From: an uncultured Lachnospiraceae bacterium
Lineage (GTDB): Bacteria > Bacillota > Clostridia > Lachnospirales > Lachnospiraceae
DNA: 64,000 bases
NCBI GenBank assembly: GCA_910587095.1
Contig: CAJUMJ010000048.1
Location: forward strand, 45,942-109,941
Direction: 5' to 3'
Shown: positions 33,926-42,662 of the stretch, one piece after another
Layout of the letters: every line of letters begins with the position of its first letter
How positions within the stretch are numbered: position 1 is the stretch's first letter
Made by a program: the position numbers and the translations under genes
The notes under the pieces: model-generated
Told to the model about the DNA's origin: nothing
The model's database searches: none
The model's input: the letters and a program-made list of their open reading frames with translations, nothing else

Positions 33926-34255
33926 ATGATTTTACAATTTGATGCGATTGAGGAACAGGTTGTGCCCAACTTCAAAGGAGGGGAGAAGCAGTTTAAAACC
34001 CGTATGTACGCGGACGGAGCCTGCAAAATTATGCGTGCATCCTTAGAACCGGGAGCGAGTATCGGGGTACATACGCATGAGACGGACAGTGAGGTTATTT
34101 TTATGTTAAAAGGAACCGGCGTGGTTTCCTACGACGGAGAAAAGGAAATTCTGCATGCCGGAAGCTGCCATTACTGCCCGAAGGGCCACGGACACAGTCT
34201 GTGCAATGAAAGCGATGAGACGATTGAATTTTATGCGGTGGTGCCTGCGCAATAG
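33926..34255 (+). CDS. Small cupin-domain protein
   Basis: A 109-residue single-domain cupin. The first metal motif reads GVHTHETDSEVIFMLKG (His, His, Glu) and the second HAGSCHYCPKGHGHSL (His), giving a usual three-His/one-Glu site. It starts after GAGGAGG. Small stand-alone cupins bind metal and may act as sugar or ligand sensors, isomerases or dioxygenases; the reaction cannot be told from sequence. It stands alone, about 80 bp before the aminopeptidase gene on the same strand. Confidence 0.85.
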   Translation: MILQFDAIEEQVVPNFKGGEKQFKTRMYADGACKIMRASLEPGASIGVHTHETDSEVIFMLKGTGVVSYDGEKEILHAGSCHYCPKGHGHSLCNESDETIEFYAVVPAQ

Positions 34256-34335
34256 CGGTGTGGGAAAGAATAGAATAGAGCGGTATGAAATCATGACTTG
34301 GAAAATATTGCGCGACGCGCGGAAATGAGGTAGGT

Positions 34336-36126
34336 ATGAATACGATGGAAAAACTGAAAGCGCTCAGAGAGCAGATGCAGCGCCGGAAAATAGCGGCCTA
34401 TATCGTTCCGACAGACGATTTTCACGGCTCCGAGTATGTCGGGGATTATTTTAAAGCGAGAGAATATCTTTCCGGGTTTACGGGCTCTGCGGGTACGCTT
34501 TTGGTCATGCAAAGGAGGGCGGCGCTCTGGACGGACGGCAGATATTTTTTGCAGGCGGAAGATCAGCTTGCGGGCAGCGGTATTGAGCTGATGAAAAGCG
34601 GACAGCCGGAAGTTCCTACTCTGGCGGCATTTTTGGGTGAAGAGCTCGCGGTTGGCGATGTGGTCGGGTTTGATGGGCGGACAGTGACCGGCGCGTTTGT
34701 GAAGGAGCTTGAAGAGAGCACGGCGAAAAAGCAGGTTACCTTCCGTGGGGATAAGGATCTTGTGGATCGGGTTTGGGAGGATCGGCCTGTCATGTCGGCC
34801 GAACCGGTATGGCAGGTTGAGATATCTTATGCCGGGCTTTCCAGGGAGGAAAAGCTAAAAAAGGTACGGCAGGAGATGGAGAAAGAGGGTGCGGACGCTT
34901 ATCTGGTGACGGCTCTGGACGAGACGGCATGGCTCTTGAACCTGCGGGGAGGGGATATCAGGCATACGCCTGTATTTCTTTCCTATATGTTTATTACACA
35001 AAAACGCGCTATACTTTGCGCGCAGGGAAGCGCTTTTTCGGAAGAGATCCGCAGCGTATTGAAGCAGGCGGGTGTAACCCTTCTTCCTTATGAAAGCATA
35101 GAGGAGCTGGTAGCTTCCCTGCCTGCGGGGCAAAGGATTCTGGTAGATGAAAGAAAAGTAAACTACCGCCTTTTGCAGGCCGTTTCCAAGGGAGTGGAGA
35201 CGGTAAACCGGCAAAGTCCTATCGAACTTTTAAAGGCGGTAAAGACGCCGCGTGAGATGGAACTGATCAGAGAAGCCCATGTGAAGGACGGGGTGGCGGT
35301 AACGAGGTTTATCTATTGGCTTAAATCGCATATCGGACAGGAAAAAATTACGGAGATGACTGCGGCGGATAAGCTGGAGGAATTCAGGGCTGCGCAGGAA
35401 GGGTATTTGGGACCAAGTTTTGATCCCATTATTGCGTATGGAGCCCACGGGGCCATCGTCCATTACGCGGCAACGCGGCAGACGGACATGGAGTTGCAGC
35501 CAAAGGGACTTTGCCTGGCGGATACGGGTGGGCACTACGGCGAGGGCACCACGGACGTGACCCGCACGATTGCCCTGGGAGAATTGACGGCGGAGGAGCG
35601 GTCATCTTTCACAGTGGTACTCAAAGGGCATCTGCGTTTGGGTGCGGCGCGATTTGCGAAAGGCGTCTGCGGACAAAACCTGGATGTGCTGGCAAGGATG
35701 CCCTTGTGGGAAAACGGAATGGACTATAATCATGGTACGGGACATGGCGTGGGCTATCTTTTGAGCGTGCACGAAGGCCCGCAAAATTTCCGATGGCGCA
35801 TTGATAAAAATACAACCTGCGTCCCTCTGGAGGAGGGAATGGTTATTTCCAATGAGCCCGGCTTGTATGTGACAGGGCATTTTGGCATTCGTCATGAGAA
35901 CCTGGTTTTGGTCAGAGAAGGGGAGAAGAATGATTACGGGCAGTTCATGTATTTAGAACCGCTTACTATGGTTCCGTTTGACAGGGAGGCCGTAGACATA
36001 AACCTGATGAGTGCGGAGGAGAAAGTTCTTTTAAACGATTATCACGCGAAGGTATATGAGACGCTTTCCCCTTATTTTTCAGGGGAGGAGCTTGCGTGGC
36101 TTGAGGAGGCTACCGCAGCGTTATAG
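34336..36126 (+). CDS. Xaa-Pro aminopeptidase (M24 family)
   Basis: A 596-residue cytoplasmic metallopeptidase that removes N-terminal residues preceding proline. Two creatinase-N-like domains (residues 1-300; YIVPTDDFHGSEYVGDYF; WLLNLRGGDIRHTPVF) precede the pita-bread catalytic domain. Metal ligands are visible: Asp in CLADTGGHYGEGTTDVTRT, His in NHGTGHGVGYLLSVHEGP, and the Glu residues in MVISNEPGLYV and IRHENLVLV. The length matches the long bacterial/eukaryotic XPNPEP type. The start is preceded by GAGGTAGGT. It ends at a bidirectional hairpin. Confidence 0.93.
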   Translation: MNTMEKLKALREQMQRRKIAAYIVPTDDFHGSEYVGDYFKAREYLSGFTGSAGTLLVMQRRAALWTDGRYFLQAEDQLAGSGIELMKSGQPEVPTLAAFLGEELAVGDVVGFDGRTVTGAFVKELEESTAKKQVTFRGDKDLVDRVWEDRPVMSAEPVWQVEISYAGLSREEKLKKVRQEMEKEGADAYLVTALDETAWLLNLRGGDIRHTPVFLSYMFITQKRAILCAQGSAFSEEIRSVLKQAGVTLLPYESIEELVASLPAGQRILVDERKVNYRLLQAVSKGVETVNRQSPIELLKAVKTPREMELIREAHVKDGVAVTRFIYWLKSHIGQEKITEMTAADKLEEFRAAQEGYLGPSFDPIIAYGAHGAIVHYAATRQTDMELQPKGLCLADTGGHYGEGTTDVTRTIALGELTAEERSSFTVVLKGHLRLGAARFAKGVCGQNLDVLARMPLWENGMDYNHGTGHGVGYLLSVHEGPQNFRWRIDKNTTCVPLEEGMVISNEPGLYVTGHFGIRHENLVLVREGEKNDYGQFMYLEPLTMVPFDREAVDINLMSAEEKVLLNDYHAKVYETLSPYFSGEELAWLEEATAAL

Positions 36127-36134
36127 GAAAACAG

Positions 36135-36164
36135 CAGGGAAACGCCGGTTAAAGCGTTTCCCTG
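36135..36164. terminator. Bidirectional terminator between aminopeptidase and DUF3021 genes
   Basis: An 11-bp stem, CAGGGAAACGC with GCGTTTCCCTG, is followed by TTTT on the plus strand. It overlaps the last codons of the convergent DUF3021 gene. Confidence 0.75.
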
Positions 36165-36616
36165 TTTTGCTGATGCAGATTTGCATTCAATTTCTTAATG
36201 TTGTGTCTGATGAAGGCATACTGTATCAGCCATATGATGGCATAATTACATGCGAACATGCCGAGATAGTTTACAAAGCCCGTCAGACTGTGCTCCATCC
36301 AGCAGGTGATATAGGCGATCGGCATCATCAGGACGGAGATCAGCAGAAAGTAGATGCCGGTCTGTTTTGCTAACCCCCAGGTCTCTACATCCCATATGAC
36401 GGAAGCGCCGGCGCACCCAGCGCCCAGCAGACCGCACAGGAGCGCCTGTACGATAACGGCTCCTATTTCACTTCCTACCAGTTCCACCAGTTTCGGCATG
36501 CAGGGAGTGTAGTAACCGTCCGCCCAGATCAGGGAAGTGATGATCGTGAAGGTGTAGCCGATGGAAAGGCCCATGGGAAAACCGTATAGTCCGCGTAAAA
36601 TAATTTTCTTTAACAT
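36149..36616 (-). CDS. DUF3021 membrane protein
   Basis: A 155-residue protein with four predicted membrane helices (ILRGLYGFPMGLSIGYTF; AVIVQALLCGLLGAGCAG; TGIYFLLISVLMMPIAYI; FVNYLGMFACNYAIIWL), which fits DUF3021. Members are typically encoded next to a LytTR DNA-binding protein, exactly as here with a 10-bp gap, and probably control its activity at the membrane. No other target gene is in the cluster. The function is inferred from this pairing. Confidence 0.82.
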   Translation of the reverse strand: MLKKIILRGLYGFPMGLSIGYTFTIITSLIWADGYYTPCMPKLVELVGSEIGAVIVQALLCGLLGAGCAGASVIWDVETWGLAKQTGIYFLLISVLMMPIAYITCWMEHSLTGFVNYLGMFACNYAIIWLIQYAFIRHNIKKLNANLHQQNRETL

Positions 36617-36626
36617 GTCTTTTACC

Positions 36627-37079
36627 TCACATTCCTAATATTTTTTTGATTTTTGATACATAGCGTCTGGAAACATAAGTCGTGGTACCGTTTGTCAGCG
36701 TTACGTAGATCGTGCCGTTGAAACTCAGATCAAAGTTTTTCACTTTTTTCAGATGAATGATTTCTGAGTTGGAGATTCGGACAAACCGGGAGGGATTTAA
36801 CCTTTCCTCCGCTTCGTAGAGTCTGAGCCGCAAGAGATATTCACCCTTGTCCGTCACCGCAAAAATCTTGCCGCCTGCGGCATAAATCCGGAATAGATCG
36901 TCCGGCTCCAAGACTTCCATCTTACCGTCTTTGCTGCCGGTGAGAATGGGCGGTGTATTTTCGGATAGCTTCTGCATAAGGGTATTCACTTCCTCTGTTA
37001 TGGAAGCGGTGTGTATGATGATTTTCGGTTCAGTACAGGAACTATCTATTTTTATTTCAACCTGCATTTCTGTTTTCAC
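36627..37079 (-). CDS. LytTR-domain transcriptional regulator
   Basis: A 150-residue regulator without a receiver domain. The C-terminal LytTR domain (residues about 50-148) shows EYLLRLRLYEAEERL, FVRISNSEIIHLKKV, NGTIYVTLTNGTTTYVSRRY, the usual pattern of the beta-sheet DNA-binding fold. It is the first gene of a two-gene unit with DUF3021. Stand-alone LytTR plus membrane inhibitor pairs are known to auto-regulate. A TATAAT promoter lies 60 bp upstream. Confidence 0.88.
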   Translation of the reverse strand: MKTEMQVEIKIDSSCTEPKIIIHTASITEEVNTLMQKLSENTPPILTGSKDGKMEVLEPDDLFRIYAAGGKIFAVTDKGEYLLRLRLYEAEERLNPSRFVRISNSEIIHLKKVKNFDLSFNGTIYVTLTNGTTTYVSRRYVSKIKKILGM

Positions 37080-37140
37080 CTCCCGGTCATGTCGAAATGG
37101 TTTTCAGATTTCATTTCCTTTTGTCTTTGGCTGTGATATC

Positions 37141-37169
37141 ATTATAGGCAAAAGAAATCTGTGCTACAA
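37141..37169 (-). promoter_or_regulatory. Promoter of the LytTR/DUF3021 pair
   Basis: Minus-strand -35 TTGTAG (37164-37169), 17-bp spacer, -10 TATAAT (37141-37146), about 60 nt upstream of the LytTR start. Confidence 0.6.
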
Positions 37170-37324
37170 CAGATTTTCGATAGCTGGTCGTATAAGGCAT
37201 ACAGGTGGCTGCTGCTTTAGGATATGGCAGGGCAAAATTACGCAGAGCGATTTGTGAGAGGATATCTGACAATGGAGTATAACGTCAGGAATTGCATTTT
37301 TGCGATTTTAAAAGGAGGAAAATC

Positions 37325-37969
37325 ATGCAGGACGAAAAAGCAGTTCGCGAAGAAATATGTGAGATTGGGAGAAGGATGTACGGGCGGCGTATGGTGGCGG
37401 CAAACGACGGCAATATATCGGTGCGCCTTTCGGAGAATGAGCTGATCTGTACGCCCACAGGCGTCTCCAAAGGCTTTATGAAGCCGGAGCAGCTCTGTAA
37501 AATAGATTTTATGGGAAATGTGCTGGAAATGTCGGAAGGGTTCGGGCCGTCCTCCGAGGTAAAGATGCATATACGGGTATATCAGAAACGTCCGGATATC
37601 GCTGCCGTGGTACACGCACACCCCATTTTCGCTACCAGTTTTGCGGTGATGGGAAGGGCGCTTGACAGCCCCATCATGCCGGAGGCGATCGTCAATTTTG
37701 GGAAGGTCCCACTTGCGCCATACGGTACGCCCTCCACGGCGGAGATCCCGGATGCCATTGAGCCGTATCTTACGGATTATCAGGCGATCCTTTTAGAGAG
37801 CCACGGCGCGCTCACATGGGCGAAAGACCTGCAGGCGGCTTATATGAAGATGGAGTCGGTGGAGTTTTACGCAGAACTTCTGTATCGGACGACGCAGCTT
37901 GGCGGACCGAGAGTGTTGGATGAAGATAAGCTGGAGCGGCTGGAAAAAGTAATCGGTGCGCAAAAGTAG
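37325..37969 (+). CDS. Class II aldolase (L-fuculose-phosphate aldolase-like)
   Basis: A 214-residue zinc aldolase of the FucA/AraD/adducin family. NDGNISVRL and TPTGVSKG form the phosphate-binding part, GPSSEVKMHIRVY contains the catalytic Glu, and VVHAHPIF and LLESHGALTW provide the zinc histidines. The reaction would be retro-aldol cleavage of a ketose-1-phosphate to dihydroxyacetone phosphate and an aldehyde, but the sugar is not certain. ATG 37325 follows AAAGGAGG; an in-frame ATG at 37292 lacks one. It stands alone here, whereas a fucose-type isomerase and kinase occur at 54003-57157. Confidence 0.88.
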   Translation: MQDEKAVREEICEIGRRMYGRRMVAANDGNISVRLSENELICTPTGVSKGFMKPEQLCKIDFMGNVLEMSEGFGPSSEVKMHIRVYQKRPDIAAVVHAHPIFATSFAVMGRALDSPIMPEAIVNFGKVPLAPYGTPSTAEIPDAIEPYLTDYQAILLESHGALTWAKDLQAAYMKMESVEFYAELLYRTTQLGGPRVLDEDKLERLEKVIGAQK

Positions 37970-38024
37970 AAAGCAGCCTGCGGGCAGCTGACGGTTTGTG
38001 TGAAGACGGAAACCGTGCAAAGTA

Positions 38025-38065
38025 AAAGACAGCATGAAGGGGCATATGCCGGTCATACTGTCTTT
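38025..38065 (+). terminator. Terminator after the aldolase gene
   Basis: Stem AAAGACAG/CTGTCTTT extended by ATGA/TCAT after a one-base bulge pair; T-rich sequence follows. A second small hairpin (ACGGTTT/AAACCGT) lies just upstream near 37991-38015. Confidence 0.65.
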
Positions 38066-38140
38066 CTTATTGCATCTCTGCGTCAAACCGGGGGCGCGGA
38101 GCGATCCTCGCGAGGTAAGTACCAAAGAGATTTATCTCAT

Positions 38141-38893
38141 TTATTTTACGGATACAGACGTGATATGCGGGTTCGCACCGTTGTACCAGTACAAATAACC
38201 TTCCATATCAACAGTATCGCCGACCTTCAGATTTTCTACGACTTTGTAGACATCCGTGCTGCTGTCGCAGAGATAAGACTCCACACAGAAGGTGTAGGTC
38301 TGCCCGTCTTTGGATACGTTGAAATAAAGATCGCTGTTGGAATCGGCGGAGCCAGAGTTGTCGTCATTGTAGACGAAAGCGCAGTCGTAGGACTGCCCGT
38401 CCTTCTCGTAGGTCTCAACAGTCATGCCTTTGAAGGATACCAGCTCATTCTGGTGTTTGATCAGTTCGTTCTCATTGGCGAGCAGACTGGTTACATCTGT
38501 TGCGGAAGCGGTGAAGCTGCCGTCCAAAATCTCAATGGTTGCGCCCTCAGCCACTTCCACTTCGCCGGACCACTCGGTCTTGTAGCCGGTCACTTTGATT
38601 TTTGTGCCGGGGGTGAGCTTGGCGTAATCCGCCTCCGAGCAGACTGCGTTGTAAACGAAATATGCGCCGTCCTTATCCTGCGTGTAGAGGGTCGCTTTAT
38701 CTTCCCACCAGGACTGTTTAGCCTGCACATATGTCTCGATTACCACTTCACTGTCAAGTGCGGCAGCCATGTACTCGTCGTGGGTCATTACGCCCTCGGA
38801 TTTCTTGTCTTCGCCGCCGCTTCCGCCTTTACCGCAGGCGGTAAGGGACAAAACAAGGGCAAGTGTCAGTGTTAATGCGATTGCTTTTTTCAT
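38141..38893 (-). CDS. Secreted lipoprotein with OB-like repeats
   Basis: A 250-residue predicted lipoprotein. The signal peptide KKAIALTLTLALVLSL ends in lipobox LTAC. The mature part seems to contain two beta-rich modules of the bacterial OB-fold type, each with a V-x-G-Y or V-D-M-E-G-Y strand (GTKIKVTGYKTEWSG; KVGDTVDMEGYLYWYNG). It does not match a family I can name. ATG 38893 follows GGAGGATATT. A TATAAT promoter lies about 160 bp upstream, overlapping the end of the ABC binding-protein gene. The role is unknown; binding of a small extracellular ligand is possible. Confidence 0.7.
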   Translation of the reverse strand: MKKAIALTLTLALVLSLTACGKGGSGGEDKKSEGVMTHDEYMAAALDSEVVIETYVQAKQSWWEDKATLYTQDKDGAYFVYNAVCSEADYAKLTPGTKIKVTGYKTEWSGEVEVAEGATIEILDGSFTASATDVTSLLANENELIKHQNELVSFKGMTVETYEKDGQSYDCAFVYNDDNSGSADSNSDLYFNVSKDGQTYTFCVESYLCDSSTDVYKVVENLKVGDTVDMEGYLYWYNGANPHITSVSVK

Positions 38894-39052
38894 AATATCC
38901 TCCATTCCGAAGCGTAAGCGGAGGAAAGTGCGATCATGGAAACTTGCGACGCTTCTGCACAAATTTCTGACTGGAAAATAAGATTATCAGACTTATTTTC
39001 AATCTTTTCCCCCGCAATAGCAGTGTTCCTTTGGGTTGCTTCTACAGCGACG

Positions 39053-39080
39053 ATTATACCATACTCAGTGGATAAATCAA
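39053..39080 (-). promoter_or_regulatory. Candidate promoter of the lipoprotein gene
   Basis: Minus-strand -35 TTGATT (39075-39080), 16-bp spacer, -10 TATAAT (39053-39058). It overlaps the last codons of the upstream ABC binding-protein gene. Confidence 0.5.
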
Positions 39081-40702
39081 TGCTTTTTTCTCTTTTTGAC
39101 AAAATCGGACAACACATAGAGCAAAATCAGACACCATGAAAGAACCAGTGTGGAGAGGAGAAGCACAGCGGTATGCGGTAACGGACCAAGCTCCTGTCTG
39201 CTGCCTGTTGCAATGTCTTTCTGGTCTAATCGGTAGAGTGCGGTGACGTCCGCGACCAGCGTTTCCATATAAGCGTCGTCTACCGTTTCTCCGCGCCGCA
39301 CTGCGTTTGCCACATTTTCTATAAGCTGTCCCGCCGCATTCCGAAGGGAGGCGGAGCCGTTAAACACAGGCGTTACAAAGGTGTCCCCTGTATGGGTGAG
39401 AAGAAGCTTTGAAGCATCCAGTTTTACGGCGTAGTGTGTGTCATTGTCCTCCCCGCTTCTGGCAAGGTAATCCTGATAGGCAGGGGATTTTTGCGCCTTT
39501 AATGTGACGGGCAGATACCCTTCCGTCCTGGCGTAGCCAATCTGTACCTCGTCCGTCAGAAGATACTGGGCAAAGAGCCATGATGCCAACACCTCCTGCG
39601 GATCGGCTTTGTTGAACACGCAGACGGAAGGCCCTTGGGAAATCATCTGCGGATGTTTGGGGTCATGCTGGGGCACCATCCGCACAGCCGTCTCAAAGTC
39701 CACAAAGGTGTCCTCGCTGATATCCGTAAGAGGCGCGTTGGCGCCCATCCAGGTTGCGCCTGCCGTGGAGTCGATGGCGAACACACACTGTCCCGCGTTG
39801 AGGAAATTGGCGGGATAGCTGGAAATCTTAAAGGTGGAGAAAGCGCCGCTGTCCACATGATCCGCGATCTCATATAAAAATGCCTCTGTGGTATTGTTGA
39901 AAAGTCCGATGTCGCCCTCGGGTGTGGAGTAATCCGCCCCCTGCTGTTTTAAATACTGGATCATCATGTTGTCCGTGGATTTATAGATAAAGGGAATCAT
40001 TACATTCTGACCGTTTAAGGCGAACGTGCCGTCCGCGTTTTTTGCGGCGGCGGCTTCCGACACTTCCCATATGAAATCCCAGGTCAGCACGTCCGGAAGC
40101 GTGTAGCCCAGCTTTTCCACATAATCCTTGTTGATGTAGCAGCACTCGGTGGAACGCATGTAGGGGATGGCATAGTGCTGTCCTTCCAGCACGCATTCCG
40201 ATAGAAACTGGGGAACCATCTCTTCCTGCGACGGTCCGTCATAGAGGAGCGCATTCCCGCCAAGACCGTATTTTTCATCGGCAAAAAGCGCATCCAGAGG
40301 CACCACGGTGTTTTTTCCGGTCATGTAGGTGGCGATGTGATCCGGGTAAGTGATGCACACATTGGGCGTGGTGCCGGTGGCGATATTGGTGATCACGTCG
40401 CTAAAGATTCTGCCGTAGTCGGTGTAGAGCTTCATGTTGACTTTGATATTGGGATAGAGCGACTCAAAGTCCGCGATTGCTTTTTTGTAGACGTCCGTCT
40501 GGTTTTTATTGGTGTCGTTCTTTGCCCAGAAGGTGATCTCATAATTCCCGGAGGCGTCAAAATCCGCAGGCGGGGTAAATTCCGGCAGCGCCTTGGAGCC
40601 GTGACAGCCGGTAAGCGTAAGGAGACTTGTGCCGATAAAAAGCGCCGCCACTGTTTTTTTCCATTTCAAATGTACTGTTATCATTCCATAACTGTTTTTC
40701 AA
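39077..40702 (-). CDS. ABC substrate-binding lipoprotein with C-terminal membrane helix
   Basis: A 541-residue binding protein. A short N-terminal tail and helix (WKKTVAALFIGTSLLTL) end in lipobox LTGC. The body shows the family 1 sugar-binding pattern: YEITFWAKNDTNKNQTDVY, VVPLDALFADEKYG, YAIPYMRSTECCYINKDY. The last 35 residues are a clear membrane helix (TAVLLLSTLVLSWCLILLYVL) with a KKRKKH end, which is unusual for a binding protein. Translation probably starts with TTG 40702 after AAGGAAGAA; ATG 40684 is an alternative. It is the last gene of the FRG-ATPase-permease operon. Confidence 0.87.
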   Translation of the reverse strand: MKNSYGMITVHLKWKKTVAALFIGTSLLTLTGCHGSKALPEFTPPADFDASGNYEITFWAKNDTNKNQTDVYKKAIADFESLYPNIKVNMKLYTDYGRIFSDVITNIATGTTPNVCITYPDHIATYMTGKNTVVPLDALFADEKYGLGGNALLYDGPSQEEMVPQFLSECVLEGQHYAIPYMRSTECCYINKDYVEKLGYTLPDVLTWDFIWEVSEAAAAKNADGTFALNGQNVMIPFIYKSTDNMMIQYLKQQGADYSTPEGDIGLFNNTTEAFLYEIADHVDSGAFSTFKISSYPANFLNAGQCVFAIDSTAGATWMGANAPLTDISEDTFVDFETAVRMVPQHDPKHPQMISQGPSVCVFNKADPQEVLASWLFAQYLLTDEVQIGYARTEGYLPVTLKAQKSPAYQDYLARSGEDNDTHYAVKLDASKLLLTHTGDTFVTPVFNGSASLRNAAGQLIENVANAVRRGETVDDAYMETLVADVTALYRLDQKDIATGSRQELGPLPHTAVLLLSTLVLSWCLILLYVLSDFVKKRKKH

Positions 40703-40735
40703 TGTTTCTTCCTTTCCGAAATGGTTTTGACTGAT

Positions 40736-41569
40736 TTAACCCTTGGTTCCCCCTCTTGCCACGCCGGACATGATCTGCTTGCGGAACAGGAGAAACAGAA
40801 TCACAAGGGGCAGGGAAATCACGACCACCGCCGCCATCATGGCGGGGATATTCGCCCGCCCGAATCCGTTTTCCCGGATTTCCTGAATACCGTTGGATAC
40901 AAGATAGTAATCCGCGTCGTCGGTGATCAGTCTCGGCCACACATAGGAATTCCAGCACTCAATGATTTTTAAGATCGTGATGGTGATAAGCGTAGGTCTG
41001 CAGATGGGAATCATTACCTTGCGCAAGAACCGCAGGTCCGACGTGCCGTCCACTTTGGCGGCGTAGTAGAGCTCGTCGGGAATCTGAGCGAAGTTTTCCC
41101 GCAGCAGGTAGATATAAAACACCGAGGTCACCGAGGGCAGGATCAGTCCCGTGAAAGTGTTTCGCAGTTCCAGATTTGTGATGGTGGTAAAGTTGGTGAT
41201 CACCACCAGTTCATTCGGAATCATCATCAGCGCCAGAAACAGGGTGAAGGCGATATCGCGCCCCACAAACTGCAGTCTTGCGAAGGCGAAGGCTGCCAGC
41301 GTAATGACAACGAGCATAAGCGTTGTGGTGCCCACCGTAAAAATAAGCGTGTTTAGCAGATACTTGCCAAGCGCAACGGTGGTAAAGGCGTCCGCGTAAT
41401 TTTGGAGTGTGGGGGAGAGGGTGAAAAACTTCGGAATATACTCCGCATTGTAGGCACCGTAGTCCTTCACGGAGGTCAGCACCATCCAATAGAAGGGAAA
41501 TAGGACAACCAGCGCCCAAAAAGTGAGAAACGCGTAGGTGATTATGGTGAGTAAACGATTTTTTGTCAT
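40736..41569 (-). CDS. CUT1-type ABC permease (MalG-like)
   Basis: A 277-residue permease with six helices. The EAA loop reads PDELYYAAKVDGTSDLRFLRK, and the C-terminus FRKQIMSGVARGGTKG is typical. GAGGAGATT precedes the start. It lies 33 bp upstream of the binding-protein gene and 97 bp after the partner permease. The gap before it contains a small palindrome (GGAGAAGCATTCTCC at about 41623-41637). Confidence 0.9.
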   Translation of the reverse strand: MTKNRLLTIITYAFLTFWALVVLFPFYWMVLTSVKDYGAYNAEYIPKFFTLSPTLQNYADAFTTVALGKYLLNTLIFTVGTTTLMLVVITLAAFAFARLQFVGRDIAFTLFLALMMIPNELVVITNFTTITNLELRNTFTGLILPSVTSVFYIYLLRENFAQIPDELYYAAKVDGTSDLRFLRKVMIPICRPTLITITILKIIECWNSYVWPRLITDDADYYLVSNGIQEIRENGFGRANIPAMMAAVVVISLPLVILFLLFRKQIMSGVARGGTKG

Positions 41570-41666
41570 TGTAAAAATCTCCTCTTTTTGTCTTATTGAC
41601 AGATGCCGCAGTGGAACATGGAAGGAGAAGCATTCTCCGTATCAGGTGCGAAGGTAACCGATGCGG

Positions 41667-42560
41667 TCAGTGGTAGTGCACGTGTTTTTTACTGACCAAA
41701 AGATTGATACAGGTGATGGTCAAAACAATGGCAAACAGAATAATTGCCGCTGCCGACGCGTAGGAAGGGTAGCCGCCGCTGTCCCTGTAAAGCATGTCGT
41801 ACACATAGCCTACGATGGTGTTCATACCCGCCGCGTTCAAATTGGTTCCGAACAGCGCCACCGCGTCGCTGTATGCCTTGAATGCGCCGATGAAGCCCGT
41901 GATCACCAGATAGAAGAGCATGGGAGAAATCAAGGGCAGAGTGATCTTAAAAAACATGCGGATCCGTCCTGTGCCGTCCACCCGCGCAGCATTGTAGTAA
42001 ACCGGGTTGACCCCAGCCAGCGCGCTTGTCAGTATCAGGATTTTAAAGGGCATTACAACCCATACCGTGTAAAAGCACAGCACGAACATTTTCGCCCAGT
42101 AGGGACCTTCGATGAAGTCAACGGAGCCGCCGCCAAAACAGTGAATTAACAGATTAACCAGACCGTCGGAGTAGGGCGTTTTTTTGAAGAGAATCATAAA
42201 AACCAGACCGACCGCCAGCGTGTTTGTCACATAGGGCAGGAAAAAGACAGTCTGAAACAATTCCTGTAAGGGCTTGATGGAGCTGAGCGCCACAGAGATC
42301 AGAAGCGCAAGCCCGGTGGAGAGAGGTACGGTGATAATCACCAGAATAAAGGTGTTTTTTAGAGCCTGCAGAAAATAGGCGTCGTGCAGGACATAGGAGT
42401 AGTTATAGCCGCCCATACCGTAAAACGTCTGGGAAGCGGAGTTGTAGCCCTCCTCAAAAGAATAGACAAATACGTCGATTAATGGATAGATCAGAAACGC
42501 ACCTAAAAACAGGAGCGCGGGCAGCAAATAGAGCCAGCCCTTGTTATTTTGTTGTTCCAT
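41667..42560 (-). CDS. CUT1-type ABC permease (MalF-like)
   Basis: A 297-residue membrane protein with six helices, the first at residues about 10-30 (YLLPALLFLGAFLIYPLID). Its ATPase-docking loop appears as LAGVNPVYYNAARVDGTG RIRMFFKI. ATG 42560 follows GGAG with a 6-nt gap; the longer frame to 42590 is less well supported. It pairs with the MalG-like subunit and the ATPase of the same operon. The solute is likely a sugar or glycoside; no hydrolase in the operon points to one. Confidence 0.9.
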   Translation of the reverse strand: MEQQNNKGWLYLLPALLFLGAFLIYPLIDVFVYSFEEGYNSASQTFYGMGGYNYSYVLHDAYFLQALKNTFILVIITVPLSTGLALLISVALSSIKPLQELFQTVFFLPYVTNTLAVGLVFMILFKKTPYSDGLVNLLIHCFGGGSVDFIEGPYWAKMFVLCFYTVWVVMPFKILILTSALAGVNPVYYNAARVDGTGRIRMFFKITLPLISPMLFYLVITGFIGAFKAYSDAVALFGTNLNAAGMNTIVGYVYDMLYRDSGGYPSYASAAAIILFAIVLTITCINLLVSKKHVHYH

Positions 42561-42662
42561 GGGGTTCTCCATTCCGGAGCATTTGTGCAAACGGAAAACC
42601 GCCGGCCCATAAAAAAGCAGCGGATATCCGAGTTGTCATGCTCCTCCATGTGCGGATTTTGG

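Noticed and set aside
38000..38875. Plus-strand frame opposite the secreted lipoprotein gene
   Set aside because: It starts inside the aldolase terminator region and runs antisense to a gene with a clear signal peptide.
41623..41637. GGAGAAGCATTCTCC as a fourth copy of the structured element
   Set aside because: Only a short chance resemblance to one hairpin; no outer stem or second hairpin is present.
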